Positions 1-8,510 of a stretch of DNA of 64,000 nucleotides are shown in pieces. The notes under the pieces were generated by a model that ran no database searches, was not told the origin of the DNA, and saw only the letters and a list, made by a program, of their open reading frames with translations. The DNA is from Streptomyces roseolus (GTDB taxonomy: Bacteria; Actinomycetota; Actinomycetes; Streptomycetales; Streptomycetaceae): assembly GCF_014649855.1 (NCBI RefSeq), contig NZ_BMTV01000014.1, positions 116,848 through 180,847 on the forward strand. Reading direction: 5' to 3'. A program made the translations under genes and the position numbers. Position 1 is the first letter of the stretch. Each line of letters begins with the position of its first letter.

Positions 1-2
1 GG

Positions 3-71
3 CTGCGCAAGAAGGTCGGCGCCGAGCGCGTCGAGACGGTCCGGGGCTTCGGCTACAAGTGGAAGCGGTGA
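3..71 (+). CDS. OmpR-family response regulator, C-terminal end (partial at window edge)
   Basis: Only the last 22 codons are in the window. They end in the peptide VETVRGFGYKWKR, the winged-helix wing and C-terminal strand of OmpR/PhoB-type response regulators (RGxGYxxxx signature). The stop codon overlaps the start of the sensor kinase gene that follows, so the two form a co-translated two-component pair. The receiver domain and most of the DNA-binding domain lie upstream of the window. Confidence 0.9.
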   Translation: MRKKVGAERVETVRGFGYKWKR

Positions 72-1327
72 GCGGCGGGCGCCGGGGAGCGGTCGCCGGC
101 CTGGTGCCGCACCCCCGCTCGCTGCGCTGGAAGATCGTCCTCCTGGTGGCGCTGGCCTGTGCCTCGATGGCGCTGACGGTCGGTGTCCTGGTGCACGAAT
201 CGGTGCTGCGGCGGTCCCTGAACGAGGGCGGGGCGAGGGCCACCGCGTCCCTGGAGAAGGCCCTGGAGGAGGCCGCGGCCGCCGGCGAGGAGGGCCCCCT
301 GGCCTCCCCCGGGGAGCTGCCCGACCCACTGCTGCGGCAGATCGAGCACGGCGGCGAGGCCACGTTCTACGAGAACGGGCCACCCGCCCCCGTCTTCTGG
401 GCGGCCCGGCGGGAGGGCGGGAAACTGTACGCGGTCGAGGTCGACATGACCGCCGATCTGCTGACCCGGCAGGCCCTGGACCGGCACATGTGGAAGTACT
501 CGCTGCTCACCCTGGGCGTCGTCGTCCCGGCCACGGCCCTGGCGAGCGAGCTTCCCGCCCGGCGGCTGCGCCGGGTGGCCCGCACGGCCCGCCGCATCAC
601 GGCGGGCGACCTCGACGCCCGGACCGGGCCGGTGCGCGGGGGCGACGAGGTCGCCGAGATCTCGGCCGTGGTCGACTCGATGGCCGACAGCCTCCAGCGG
701 AGGATCGACACCGAGCAGCGCTTCACCGCCGACGTCGCGCACGAGCTGCGCACCCCGCTGATGGGCCTGGTCACCTCGGCGGAGCTGCTGCCCGAGGGCG
801 AGGTGACCGACCTGGTCCAGGGCCGGGTGCGGGTGCTGCGCGATCTGGTGGAGGACCTCCTGGAGATCTCCCGGCTCGACGCGGGCGCCGAACGGTCCCG
901 GCCGGGACCGGTCGACCTCGCCGGACTCGTCCGGGACGCGGTGCGGCGGACGGGCCTCGCCGCGCGGGTGTCCGGACAGGACGCGGCGGTGGTCGAGACG
1001 GACCCCCGGCGCCTGGACCGGATCGTCTCCAACCTCGTCGTCAACGCCCACCGGCACGGCGCCGGCCCGGTGGAGGTCGTCGTCGCCGGCCGGACGGTGA
1101 CCGTACGGGACCACGGCCCCGGCTTCCCGCCCGACCTGCTGGCCCACGGCCCCCAGCGATTCCGCACGGGCACGGCCGAGCGGGGACGCGGGCACGGCCT
1201 GGGCCTGACGATCGCGTCCGGCCAGGCGAAAGTGATCGGGGCGGCCCTGGACTTCGCCAACGCCCCGGACGGCGGCGCGGTGGCGACCCTGCGCCTGCCC
1301 GAGGACGGCACGCCCGCCGACGCGTGA
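68..1327 (+). CDS. Sensor histidine kinase, two-component partner
   Basis: Membrane histidine kinase of about 419 residues. One transmembrane helix at about 22-42, a small extracytoplasmic sensor region of about 100 residues, a second helix at about 144-162, then HAMP. The phospho-acceptor motif is DVAHELRTP (His about 225), followed by an N-box (SNLVVNAHRHG), a G1 box DHGPG and a G2 box GHGLGL, so dimerisation and ATPase parts look complete. The GTG at 68 is chosen because it makes a GTGA overlap with the regulator stop; GTG at 59 in the same frame is an alternative. Downstream genes for a D,D-carboxypeptidase and a VanJ-like protein suggest that the pair senses cell wall stress or a wall-active antibiotic. 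That role is inference. Confidence 0.9.
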   Translation: MSGGRRGAVAGLVPHPRSLRWKIVLLVALACASMALTVGVLVHESVLRRSLNEGGARATASLEKALEEAAAAGEEGPLASPGELPDPLLRQIEHGGEATFYENGPPAPVFWAARREGGKLYAVEVDMTADLLTRQALDRHMWKYSLLTLGVVVPATALASELPARRLRRVARTARRITAGDLDARTGPVRGGDEVAEISAVVDSMADSLQRRIDTEQRFTADVAHELRTPLMGLVTSAELLPEGEVTDLVQGRVRVLRDLVEDLLEISRLDAGAERSRPGPVDLAGLVRDAVRRTGLAARVSGQDAAVVETDPRRLDRIVSNLVVNAHRHGAGPVEVVVAGRTVTVRDHGPGFPPDLLAHGPQRFRTGTAERGRGHGLGLTIASGQAKVIGAALDFANAPDGGAVATLRLPEDGTPADA

Positions 1328-1509
1328 CCCCCGCTTCCTCCGCCGGGCCCCGGCCGGCCCCCCGGCGCGTGTCCCTCTCGCCGCCCCGCTGATACACGAC
1401 CGATGGGTTCCCGCGCCCGGGCCGCGCTCCGGTGTCCACGGGCCGGAGACCTCCCCCCAGGAGCCTGGCTGCCGTACCGATCCCGTACCGCGGCCCCTGG
1501 AGGCAGCCC

Positions 1510-2463
1510 GTGTCCCTTCTCCGCACACCCCGTCACCGCCTCGCCGGCGGTGCGCTGGCCCTGGCTCTGCTGACGGCCCTGGGCATCGCCGTCGTCTCCC
1601 CCTCAGGACCCCCTCCGGCACCGGACGGCGGGCGGCCGCCGGTCTCCGCCATCGGCCCGCTCCCGTGGCCGCACGACGGCCAGAGCGCCGTGGAGCTGGA
1701 GGGGACCGGTTCGCTGGGCGAGCGGGGCGGGCGGCGGCCCGTGCCGATCGCGAGCCTGGCGAAGGTGATGACCGCCTACGTGGTGCTCGACGGGCACCCG
1801 CTGCGGCCGGACGAGGAAGGCCCCCTGATCGAGGTGGACCGGCAGGCCGCGCACGAGGTGGGGGTCGGCGGCGAGTCGACCGTCCCCGTGCGGGCGGGCG
1901 AGCGCCACTCGCAGCGCCGGCTCCTGGAGCTGCTCCTGATCCCCTCCGGGAACAACGTCGCCCGTCTGCTGGCCCGGTGGGACTCCGGCAGCCAGGAGGC
2001 CTTCGTGGCGAAGATGCGGCGCGCCGCCGAGAGGCTCGGCATGCGGGACACGGTCTACACGGGGGCGAGCGGCATCGAGCCGACGACCACGAGCACCGCG
2101 GCCGACCAGGTGCGGCTGGCGCGGGCCGCGATGAAGGACCCGGTCTTCCGGGAGATCGTGGCCACCCGCGAGATCACCGTCCCCGGCCTCGGGACGATCG
2201 TCAACACCAATCCCCTGCTGGGCACTCCGGGCGTCGTCGGCGTGAAGACGGGTTCCAGCACTCCGGCGGGCGGGAACCTGCTGTGGGCCTGCGAGGTGCG
2301 CGTCGGCGGCACGCCCCGGCTGCTGGTGGGCGCCGTCCTGCACCAGCGGGCGAACACGACGCCCGCCGAGGGCCTCCGGGCCGCCGTCGACGCCGGCCGC
2401 GGCCTGCTCACCGCCGTCCGCGACGGGCTGGCCTCCGCCGGGACGGAGGGCCGGGGGCGATGA
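1510..2463 (+). CDS. Secreted D-alanyl-D-alanine carboxypeptidase (serine, PBP type, S11 family)
   Basis: About 317 residues with the three penicillin-binding-protein motifs in order: SxxK (ASLAKVM, Ser about 82), SxN (PSGNN, about 146) and KTG (GVKTGSS, about 246). These enzymes trim the terminal D-Ala from peptidoglycan stem peptides outside the membrane. An N-terminal hydrophobic segment (about 14-30) is a signal peptide or anchor. The start GTG at 1510 is chosen because GGAGG lies seven bases upstream; the frame is open back to an ATG at 1432. The ATGA overlap at 2460 couples it to the next gene. Removing D-Ala lowers the number of targets for glycopeptides, which fits the VanJ-like neighbour. 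Confidence 0.9.
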   Translation: MSLLRTPRHRLAGGALALALLTALGIAVVSPSGPPPAPDGGRPPVSAIGPLPWPHDGQSAVELEGTGSLGERGGRRPVPIASLAKVMTAYVVLDGHPLRPDEEGPLIEVDRQAAHEVGVGGESTVPVRAGERHSQRRLLELLLIPSGNNVARLLARWDSGSQEAFVAKMRRAAERLGMRDTVYTGASGIEPTTTSTAADQVRLARAAMKDPVFREIVATREITVPGLGTIVNTNPLLGTPGVVGVKTGSSTPAGGNLLWACEVRVGGTPRLLVGAVLHQRANTTPAEGLRAAVDAGRGLLTAVRDGLASAGTEGRGR

Positions 2464-3584
2464 CGGCGACGACACGCCCGGACCCCTCCGTCGCGGCACC
2501 GGACGGCAGGACGGAGCAGCCCCGCCCCGCCGCCGGGGCGGGCAGCACGCCGGTCCGCCCGGACCACGCCCCCGGAACCGGGGACCCCGCTGGGGGACGG
2601 CCGGACCCGGGACCCGGCGCGTCGGACGCCGCGGCGCACCGGCGGTGGTGGCGACGGCGCGGGACGGCGGTCACGGGCTGCTCCGTCCTCCTCGCGGTGG
2701 GCGTCGCGGGGCACGGGCTGTTTCCCCGGCTGCCCGGTCGGCTGAGCAGCCTGGCCGAGACCCTGCTGCCCTGGAGCGCGTCGGCCGTCCCCGTCCTGGT
2801 GGCCGCCGCCCTGCTGCGGCGGGCGGCGGTGGCGGCGGTGGTGGCCCTGCTGGTGCCGACGACGGCCTGGCTGGCGGTCTTCGGCGGGGTCCTGGCCGAC
2901 AAGTCGTCCCCCGGCGGTGACCTCACGGTGGTCAGCCACAACGTCAACGAGGCCAACCCCGACCCCGCCGGGACCGTGCGGAGCCTGCTGGCCGCCGGGG
3001 CGGACGTCCTGGCGCTGGAGGAGCTGAGCCCGGCCACGGCGCCCGCCTACGAGCGGGCCCTGGCGGACACCCACCCGTACCACTTCCAGCAGGGCACGGT
3101 GGGCCTGTGGAGCGTGTATCCGCTGCGGGACGCGCGAGCCGTACCGATCATGCCGTGGACGCGGGCGATGCGGGCCGCGGTGGACGCGCCCGGCGGCCGG
3201 CTGGCCGTGTACGTCGCCCATCTGCCGTCCGTCCGCGTGGGACCCTCCGGCTTCACCGCCCGGGCGCGCGACGAGGCGCTGGGCCTGCTGGCGGCGGAGG
3301 TGCGGGCCGAGCCCGTGCGGCGCGTCGTCGTCATGGGCGACCTCAACGGCTCCACCGACGACCGCGCGCTGCGGCCCCTCACCGGCCGTCTCGTCTCCGC
3401 GCAGACCGAGGCCGGCGCGGGTTTCGGCTTCACCTGGCCGGCGCGCCTGCCGGCCGTCCGGATCGACCAGATCCTCCTCGGCGGCGGCGTCCGGGCCGCC
3501 TCGGCGTGGACCCTCCCCGCGACGGCCAGCGACCACCTTCCGGTGGCGGCCCGGATCATCCTCCCCCCTGAGTCCGGCCCCTGA
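2460..3584 (+). CDS. VanJ-like membrane protein with endonuclease/exonuclease/phosphatase fold
   Basis: 374 residues. A Pro-rich cytoplasmic tail of about 65 residues is followed by three hydrophobic helices (about 70-90, 100-125, 128-150) and an extracytoplasmic EEP domain with its conserved residues: SHNVNE, ALEEL, VAHLP, GDLNGS and SDHLPV. This arrangement of three helices plus an outward EEP domain is that of VanJ/StaP, known in Streptomyces to give teicoplanin resistance, probably through lipid carrier (undecaprenyl-PP) handling. The start overlaps the carboxypeptidase stop (ATGA), so it belongs to the same operon. The family role is established knowledge; its substrate here is inferred. 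Confidence 0.8.
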   Translation: MTATTRPDPSVAAPDGRTEQPRPAAGAGSTPVRPDHAPGTGDPAGGRPDPGPGASDAAAHRRWWRRRGTAVTGCSVLLAVGVAGHGLFPRLPGRLSSLAETLLPWSASAVPVLVAAALLRRAAVAAVVALLVPTTAWLAVFGGVLADKSSPGGDLTVVSHNVNEANPDPAGTVRSLLAAGADVLALEELSPATAPAYERALADTHPYHFQQGTVGLWSVYPLRDARAVPIMPWTRAMRAAVDAPGGRLAVYVAHLPSVRVGPSGFTARARDEALGLLAAEVRAEPVRRVVVMGDLNGSTDDRALRPLTGRLVSAQTEAGAGFGFTWPARLPAVRIDQILLGGGVRAASAWTLPATASDHLPVAARIILPPESGP

Positions 3585-3775
3585 TCCGACCGGTCGCGCG
3601 GCGCCCGGCCGTCGCCGTCCTCGCCCGCCGGGACCTGCCGGAGGGGCCGGCCGACCGGGCGCGGCGGTCGTCTCCGGGCGGGACACCGACGCGCTCGTGC
3701 ACGCCCGTCCGCGCGGCGCCTCGACCCGGGCTCCGGCTACGCGCGCCGGGGACGGTCACGCGCAGGCCGTCGTGA

Positions 3776-4205
3776 CCGAACCCGACGACTTCTCCTCCAC
3801 GCGGAGCACCAGTGCCTTGTCCGGCGGGTCGAGGTGGAGCCGTCGACGTCGCGGGCCTTGCCGATGAACAGCGGGTCGGTCGACAGCAGAGGCGTCTGGG
3901 CCCGGTGTGGTGCCGGGGCGAACGGCCGCCGGATCCGCGAGACGGCCGACCGGGACATGCCCGCGGCCGCGGCCATCGACCTCGTCGACCAGTGGGTGGC
4001 GTTCTCCGGAGTCTCTCCGAGCGTCTTGACGATGACCCGTTCGACATCGGCGTCGGTGATCTTCCGTGGGACGCCGGGCCCGGGGTCGTCGCACAAGCCG
4101 TCCAGGCCACGTTCGATGAACCGGCGCCGTCAGGTGCGGAGCGTGTCCGGGGTGTTCCGCAGCCGGCGGGACATCTCCATGGTCGAGTGGCCCTCGGCGT
4201 CCCGG
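3776..4205 (-). pseudogene. IS630-family transposase remnant (N-terminal HTH region)
   Basis: Reading the minus strand, the peptides RRLRNTPDTLRT, RRRFIERGLDGLCDDPG and KITDADVERVIVKTL, then ATHWSTRSMAAAAGMSRSAV, DPLFIGKARDV and DPPDKALVLRVEEKS appear in order, which is the N-terminal half of an IS630 transposase up to the start of the DDE domain. A TGA replaces a Trp codon (T-stop-RRRF at about 4133), and another frame change falls near 3835. The catalytic C-terminal half is missing. Its upstream end is joined directly to the metallo-beta-lactamase fragment, so this is a dead scar, not a mobile element. Confidence 0.8.
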
Positions 4206-4574
4206 TTCGTCCACCCGTCGCCGACGTACTCGACCCGGTGGTCGTGGACCCGGGCGCGGGGGGAAGAGGCCGGCGTTCAGGGTGTTGTCCGGGTGGTGGC
4301 TGAGCACGACGTCCGTGACGTCGTCGGGGCCGAGGCCGAGTGCGGCGAGCGGGTCGAGGATGGCGCCCACGTCGGCCACCATGCCCGGGTCGAAGATCAC
4401 GTGCCGGTCGTCCTCCGTGACGTACGAGACGGCGGCGGCGACGCCGGGGCCGGTGGAGCCCACGTGGCCGGTGGCGAGGACGGTGAAGCGGGCACCCCGG
4501 CCGAGCGGCGCGTCGGTGGCGGTGGCGGTGGCGGTGGCGGTCGCGGTGGTGGTGTGCGTCGTGTCCGTGGTCAT
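4205..4574 (-). pseudogene. Metallo-beta-lactamase-fold hydrolase, truncated and metal motif lost
   Basis: Starts at the ATG at 4574 with GGAAGG upstream. After a low-complexity Thr-Ala stretch made by a GTGGCG repeat (about 4515-4552) comes a normal MBL N-terminus (TVLATGHVGSTGPGVAAAV, then HVIFDPGMV). The metal-binding motif expected as SHHHPDH reads SHHPDN, so two ligands are lost. A run of six G at about 4258-4263 causes a frameshift; after it the MBL sequence goes on (RARVHDHRVEYVGD, TNRDAEGH) and then changes abruptly into IS630 transposase. About half the domain is gone. The intact gene would have been divergent from the GlxA regulator and probably its target. Confidence 0.8.
4515..4552. 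repeat. Degenerate GTGGCG hexanucleotide tandem repeat
   Basis: Four perfect GTGGCG units followed by decayed ones, encoding an alternating Thr-Ala stretch near the N-terminus of the metallo-beta-lactamase pseudogene. The unit is six bases, so changes in copy number keep the frame. Confidence 0.8.
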
Positions 4575-4608
4575 GGGGCGATCCTTCCGGGGCGGTACAC
4601 CGGGGACG

Positions 4609-4647
4609 AGTGGCACAGGTGCCACTGATCGCGGGATTCGTGCCACT
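4609..4647. promoter_or_regulatory. AGTGGCAC inverted repeat plus extra half-site, probable GlxA-type regulator operator
   Basis: AGTGGCAC, two bases, GTGCCACT forms a perfect 8-bp-arm palindrome at 4609-4626. A third half-site GTGCCACT lies at 4640-4647, about two helical turns away. They sit in the 129-base gap between the divergent MBL pseudogene and the AraC-type regulator, where autoregulation or control of the neighbour would act. Binding is inferred from position and symmetry. Confidence 0.65.
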
Positions 4648-4703
4648 GCGGCCGGAGGGCGGCCCGGGGGAGGGGGCGGCGGACGGCGTGGCAGACTGCC
4701 CGC

Positions 4704-5660
4704 GTGTCCGCCTTCACCACCGTCGTCGCCTATGCGCCCGCCGGTGTGGGCCTGCTCGCCGTCGGGGTCGTCACGGAGGTCTTCGGCCCGCACGGCGAGG
4801 AGGTGCCGGGCTTCGACCTCGCCCTGTGCACGGACCGGCCGGGCCCGGTGCGCACGGACGGCGGGATGCCGCTCTTCGTCCCGCACGGACTCGACCGGCC
4901 GGCCTCGGCGGATCTGGTGATCGCCCTGCCGGGGGCGGACTTCCGCACCCCGCCCGGGCCCGCCGTGCTCGCCGCCTTCCGGGACGCCCACGCGCGCGGC
5001 GCGCCGGTCGCGGCGCACTGCGTCGGCGCGTTCACGCTCGCAGCCGCCGGACTGCTGGACGGGCGCCGGGCCACCACCCACTGGCGGTTCGCGGAGCTGC
5101 TGGCCCGTCGCCACCCGGAGGTCACGGTCGACGCCACGGCCCTGTACGTGGACGAGGGCGCGATCGCCACCGGCGCGGGCGCGGCGGCCGGCTTCGACCT
5201 CTGTCCGCACCTCCTGCGCCGGGAGCACGGGGCGGCCCTCGCCAACGCGGTCGCCCGGGACGTCGTGCTGCCCTCCCACCGTGACGGGGGGCAGGCCCAG
5301 TACCTCGCCGCGCCGGCCCCCGAGACCGGCCGGGACGAGCACCTCGCCGAGGTGCTCGCCTGGGCCCGCGCCCACCTCCACGAGCCGCTGACCGTCACGG
5401 AGCTGGCACGCCGGGCCGTCATGAGCCGGCGCACCTTCGCGCGCCGCTTCACCGCGGCCACCGGGACCACCCCGCACGCCTGGCTGCGCGAGCTGCGGCT
5501 GAGCGGCGCGGAGGAGCTCCTGGAGACGACGGACCTGTCCGTGGAGGAGATCGCCCGGCGCGTCGGCTACGGCAGCGCGGCGGTGCTCCGGGAGCAGTTC
5601 GTGCGCCGTCGGGGGGTGCCGCCCCGGACCTACCGGCGGACGTTCACGTCGACGCCGTAG
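4704..5660 (+). CDS. GlxA-type transcriptional regulator: DJ-1/PfpI domain plus AraC helix-turn-helix
   Basis: 318 residues. Residues about 5-190 are a DJ-1/PfpI-like domain with the nucleophile-elbow Cys in VAAHCVGAF and the following THWRFAELL typical of this group. Residues about 215-315 are an AraC/XylS double HTH (SRRTFARRFTAATGTTPHAW, then EEIARRVGYGSAAVLREQF). Such proteins sense small ligands through the DJ-1-like domain and control a nearby gene. Here the divergent MBL gene is broken, so the regulator may be an orphan. A GTG start fits the spacing to the operator; no frameshift is visible. Confidence 0.92.
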   Translation: MSAFTTVVAYAPAGVGLLAVGVVTEVFGPHGEEVPGFDLALCTDRPGPVRTDGGMPLFVPHGLDRPASADLVIALPGADFRTPPGPAVLAAFRDAHARGAPVAAHCVGAFTLAAAGLLDGRRATTHWRFAELLARRHPEVTVDATALYVDEGAIATGAGAAAGFDLCPHLLRREHGAALANAVARDVVLPSHRDGGQAQYLAAPAPETGRDEHLAEVLAWARAHLHEPLTVTELARRAVMSRRTFARRFTAATGTTPHAWLRELRLSGAEELLETTDLSVEEIARRVGYGSAAVLREQFVRRRGVPPRTYRRTFTSTP

Positions 5661-5745
5661 GGAGAGGGAGAGGGCGAGGGCGAGGGGGGGAGAGGGACAG
5701 GGGGAGAGAGCGAGGGGAGAGGGCGAGGAGGGAGCGGGGCGACCG
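5661..5745. repeat. Polypurine (GA-rich) tract
   Basis: Nearly 80 bases of G and A with irregular GGGAGAG/GAGGGCGA units, directly after the GlxA regulator stop. Mirror-symmetric purine runs like this can form triplex (H-DNA) structures. No coding meaning was found. Confidence 0.7.
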
Positions 5746-6266
5746 GAGCCGGATGAACCTATGCCGGGCACCGGCGCCCCCGCCTCACGTTTCCGGCCCC
5801 GCCACGTGCCTCGTGGCGACGTCCCTCCTCGTGGCGACGCCCCTCGACCACGGCCTGCCACGGACCGGCCGACTCCTCGACCGAGCAAGCCGGATGCCGC
5901 CGGGACACCCCCGGGAAAGCTGATGCGCGGGGATGTCCCGGCCGGCCATGATCACCCGGGCCGGCTCGTCCCGGCCACGTGCGATCACTCCTCGACCACC
6001 GTCACGCGCCGGCCCGTGCATCCCGTACGAGGTCCGCGGCAAGCCGCACGGGCAGGTACGTGGACGGGCGCCGGCTTCCCGACGGCGTGAGGCGCGCGGT
6101 ACTCGACGTGACGCTTCCCCGGGGCGCGCCGTGGATCGGGGCGAACGGGCGTGGAACACGTCGTCCGACGAGAACACGCCGAGCGCATCGCCCGTACGGC
6201 TCCCGCCCATGTGATCACATGGGGTTCCGTCCCGGCGGGTGTTCCTTCGTAACGAGGTGTTCCTTC
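5746..6266. other. Intergenic region without a supported gene
   Basis: About 520 bases before the sialidase. Frames are open but composition is not protein-like. Several short repeats of CTCGTGGCGACG type occur at about 5810-5840. Just before the sialidase start GGTGTTCCTTCGT occurs twice with an 18-base period (6238-6250 and 6256-6268), duplicating the ribosome-binding region. Confidence 0.5.
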
Positions 6267-8312
6267 GTGTCGTCCCTGTCCGAGCGGCGCCCACCGGGCG
6301 CGTGCTGCTCCGCACCGACCACGTGGGTGTGCGCCCTTTCCTTCGCCGTCCTGGCCGCGGTCACCCTCGCCGTCACACCTCCCTCGCACGCGGCCGCGCC
6401 GGCGTCGAGCGCCCACACGAGGTCGTCGAAGGCCCACCCGAGGGCTACGGCTTCCCTCACGACGCACGTGCTCAACACGCCGTTCAAAGCGCGGGAGAAC
6501 TACTTCTGCACACGGATTCCAGCCCTCGTCACCAGCACCGACGGCGTCCTCCTCGCCTTCGCCGAGGGCCGCACCCGGATGAGCGCGACCGGCTGCCACG
6601 ATGTCGGCGACACCGACATCGTGCTCAGGAGGTCCTTCGACGGCGGTGCGCACTGGGAGGATCCGCAGGTCCTCGTCGGCGCGGGTGACGCGCTCGCGCA
6701 CGGGAACCCCGCCCCCGTCGTGGACGCGGCCACCGGCCGGATCACCCTGCTGTACTCCAGCAGCGACTGGAACCGTGACGGGGCCGAGCCGAGCCGTGTC
6801 GGCTTCGCCCGGACCGTCCGCGCGGTCCACAGCTCGGACGGCGGAGCGACCTGGTCCCCGAGCGTCGCGCTGCCGCAGGCGAAGCCGTCCGGGTGGGGCT
6901 GGGTGTCCACCGGTCCCGGTCACGGCATCCAGCTCGTCTGGGGGCCGCACCGGGGACGGCTGATCGTGCCCGGAGACCACACGGCGGGAGGCGACAGGAC
7001 CGCCGGGGCCCAGTTGTACTACAGCGACGACGGCGGTCTGACGTGGGCGCTCGGCGCCACGACCTCCGGCCTGAACACGCCTACCGCCTTCCCCGCCGAG
7101 TTGACGGTCGCGGAGACCACGGACGGCGACGTGTACGTCAACGCGCGCAACTCCGAGCCCACCCGCTGCGGCACCGGCGAGCACCGGCTGGAGACCACGA
7201 GCGCCGACGGCGGCGCTTCCTTCACCGCGCCCTTCACCCCCGTGGCGAACCTGGACACCTCCCCGACGTTCGGCTCGCTGCTGCGGCTGCACGCCCGGGA
7301 CCTCGACGGCAAGCCCGACCGGCTGCTCTTCTCGGGGCCCTCGCGACTGGGCTCGAACACGCTGGAGGACCGGCGCGAACTGGCCGTCCGTTCCTCCTAC
7401 GACGAGGGGAAGACCTGGCGGACCGCCGGCACCCTCGTCTCGGCCGGCCGCACCGGCTACTCCGATCTGACCCTGCTTCCGGACGGCTCGCTCGGTGTCC
7501 TGTACGAGACGGCCGGCACCGTTCCGCACGGCAGCCTCGTCTTCGCGGCCTTCACCGAGAAGAACATGGACGAGGCCGTGACCGAGCTGCGCCGCCCCCG
7601 GACCACCGACACCCGCGTACGTCCGCCCGGTGAACCCGGCAACCACGCGCTCATTCACGGCGGGGCGGTGCTCGGCGCCCGCCACAGAGGCAAGGCCATG
7701 GAGTTCGACGGCACGGACGACTACCTGCGACTCGTCTGCTCGCCGTCCCTGCGGGTCGAGGACCGGGACTTCACCGTCACGGCGTGGTTCCGGCACTCGG
7801 CCACCACCGGCACGCTGCCGATCGTCTGGGCGTACGGAACGCCGGGCACCGACCCGCTGAGGAAGGGCCGGCACTTCTCGATCCGGGCGGAGCCCGGAGC
7901 GGGCGACGTCCTGCGCGCCACCGTCGGCACCGACATCGGCTCCACGGAGGTGACGCTCCCTTCCTCGTACAACGACGGCACATGGCATCACGTGGTCCTC
8001 ACCCGCGACGGCCTCACTCTCCGTCTCGCGGTCGACGGCGGCCCTCCGGCCACCGCCACCATGCGGCGGGGAACGTCGGCCGCGGACGGCAACGTCACCC
8101 CCGCGGGCGCGTTCAACATCCACGTCGGCGCCCGGCCCGACTTCCCGGACCAGCCGGCCGGGGTCGCGCAGCTCTTCCGCGGCACGCTGGACGACGTACG
8201 GATCTTCCGGGGCGCGCTGACCGCGGACGAGGCCGCCCGCGTGAAGAACGGCTCGCTCGACGTGGCGACCGACGACGAACGCCTCCGTCTCGGCTTCTCG
8301 ACCATCTGGTAG
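6267..8312 (+). CDS. Secreted exo-sialidase (GH33-type) with C-terminal LamG-like domain
   Basis: About 681 residues from GTG 6267, preceded by GAGGTG; ATG 6219 is an in-frame alternative. A twin-Cys N-terminus leads into a hydrophobic signal segment ending near SHAAAP. The propeller starts with a RIP motif (CTRIPALVTS) and has five Asp-box repeats: SFDGGAHW, SSDGGATW, SDDGGLTW, SADGGASF and SYDEGKTW. Further catalytic-type residues are NARN and a GYSDLTLLPDGS segment with the Tyr nucleophile followed by YE. From about residue 470 a LamG/concanavalin-like jelly roll follows (MEFDGTDDYL, WHHVVLTRDG, GTLDDVRIFRGAL). It would release sialic acids from host or fungal glycans outside the cell. No sialic acid uptake genes are nearby. 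Confidence 0.88.
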   Translation: MSSLSERRPPGACCSAPTTWVCALSFAVLAAVTLAVTPPSHAAAPASSAHTRSSKAHPRATASLTTHVLNTPFKARENYFCTRIPALVTSTDGVLLAFAEGRTRMSATGCHDVGDTDIVLRRSFDGGAHWEDPQVLVGAGDALAHGNPAPVVDAATGRITLLYSSSDWNRDGAEPSRVGFARTVRAVHSSDGGATWSPSVALPQAKPSGWGWVSTGPGHGIQLVWGPHRGRLIVPGDHTAGGDRTAGAQLYYSDDGGLTWALGATTSGLNTPTAFPAELTVAETTDGDVYVNARNSEPTRCGTGEHRLETTSADGGASFTAPFTPVANLDTSPTFGSLLRLHARDLDGKPDRLLFSGPSRLGSNTLEDRRELAVRSSYDEGKTWRTAGTLVSAGRTGYSDLTLLPDGSLGVLYETAGTVPHGSLVFAAFTEKNMDEAVTELRRPRTTDTRVRPPGEPGNHALIHGGAVLGARHRGKAMEFDGTDDYLRLVCSPSLRVEDRDFTVTAWFRHSATTGTLPIVWAYGTPGTDPLRKGRHFSIRAEPGAGDVLRATVGTDIGSTEVTLPSSYNDGTWHHVVLTRDGLTLRLAVDGGPPATATMRRGTSAADGNVTPAGAFNIHVGARPDFPDQPAGVAQLFRGTLDDVRIFRGALTADEAARVKNGSLDVATDDERLRLGFSTIW

Positions 8313-8510
8313 AGCCCGTCCCCCCGGTCGGACCCCGCGGGGGCCAGGGCCGCTTCTCGGCCACCAAGCGCTGGGCCGGCCCACGACGTCCCGTACGTCG
8401 TCGTGCCTCCCCACCACCACAGGCCCTCCCCACCCCCGCGGGCCCTTCCCGGCGCGGCCTCGCGGGACCCATGACGGCCCGGGACGGCCGACGCGCCTCA
8501 CGGGTTCGTC

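Noticed and set aside
53..1621. Long minus-strand open frame opposite the sensor kinase
   Set aside because: Arg/Gly/Pro-rich composition and no motif; it is the shadow of a GC-rich gene with clear kinase motifs on the plus strand.
4515..4552. Phase-variable repeat controlling the MBL gene
   Set aside because: The unit is six bases, so copy changes keep the frame, and the gene is already dead.
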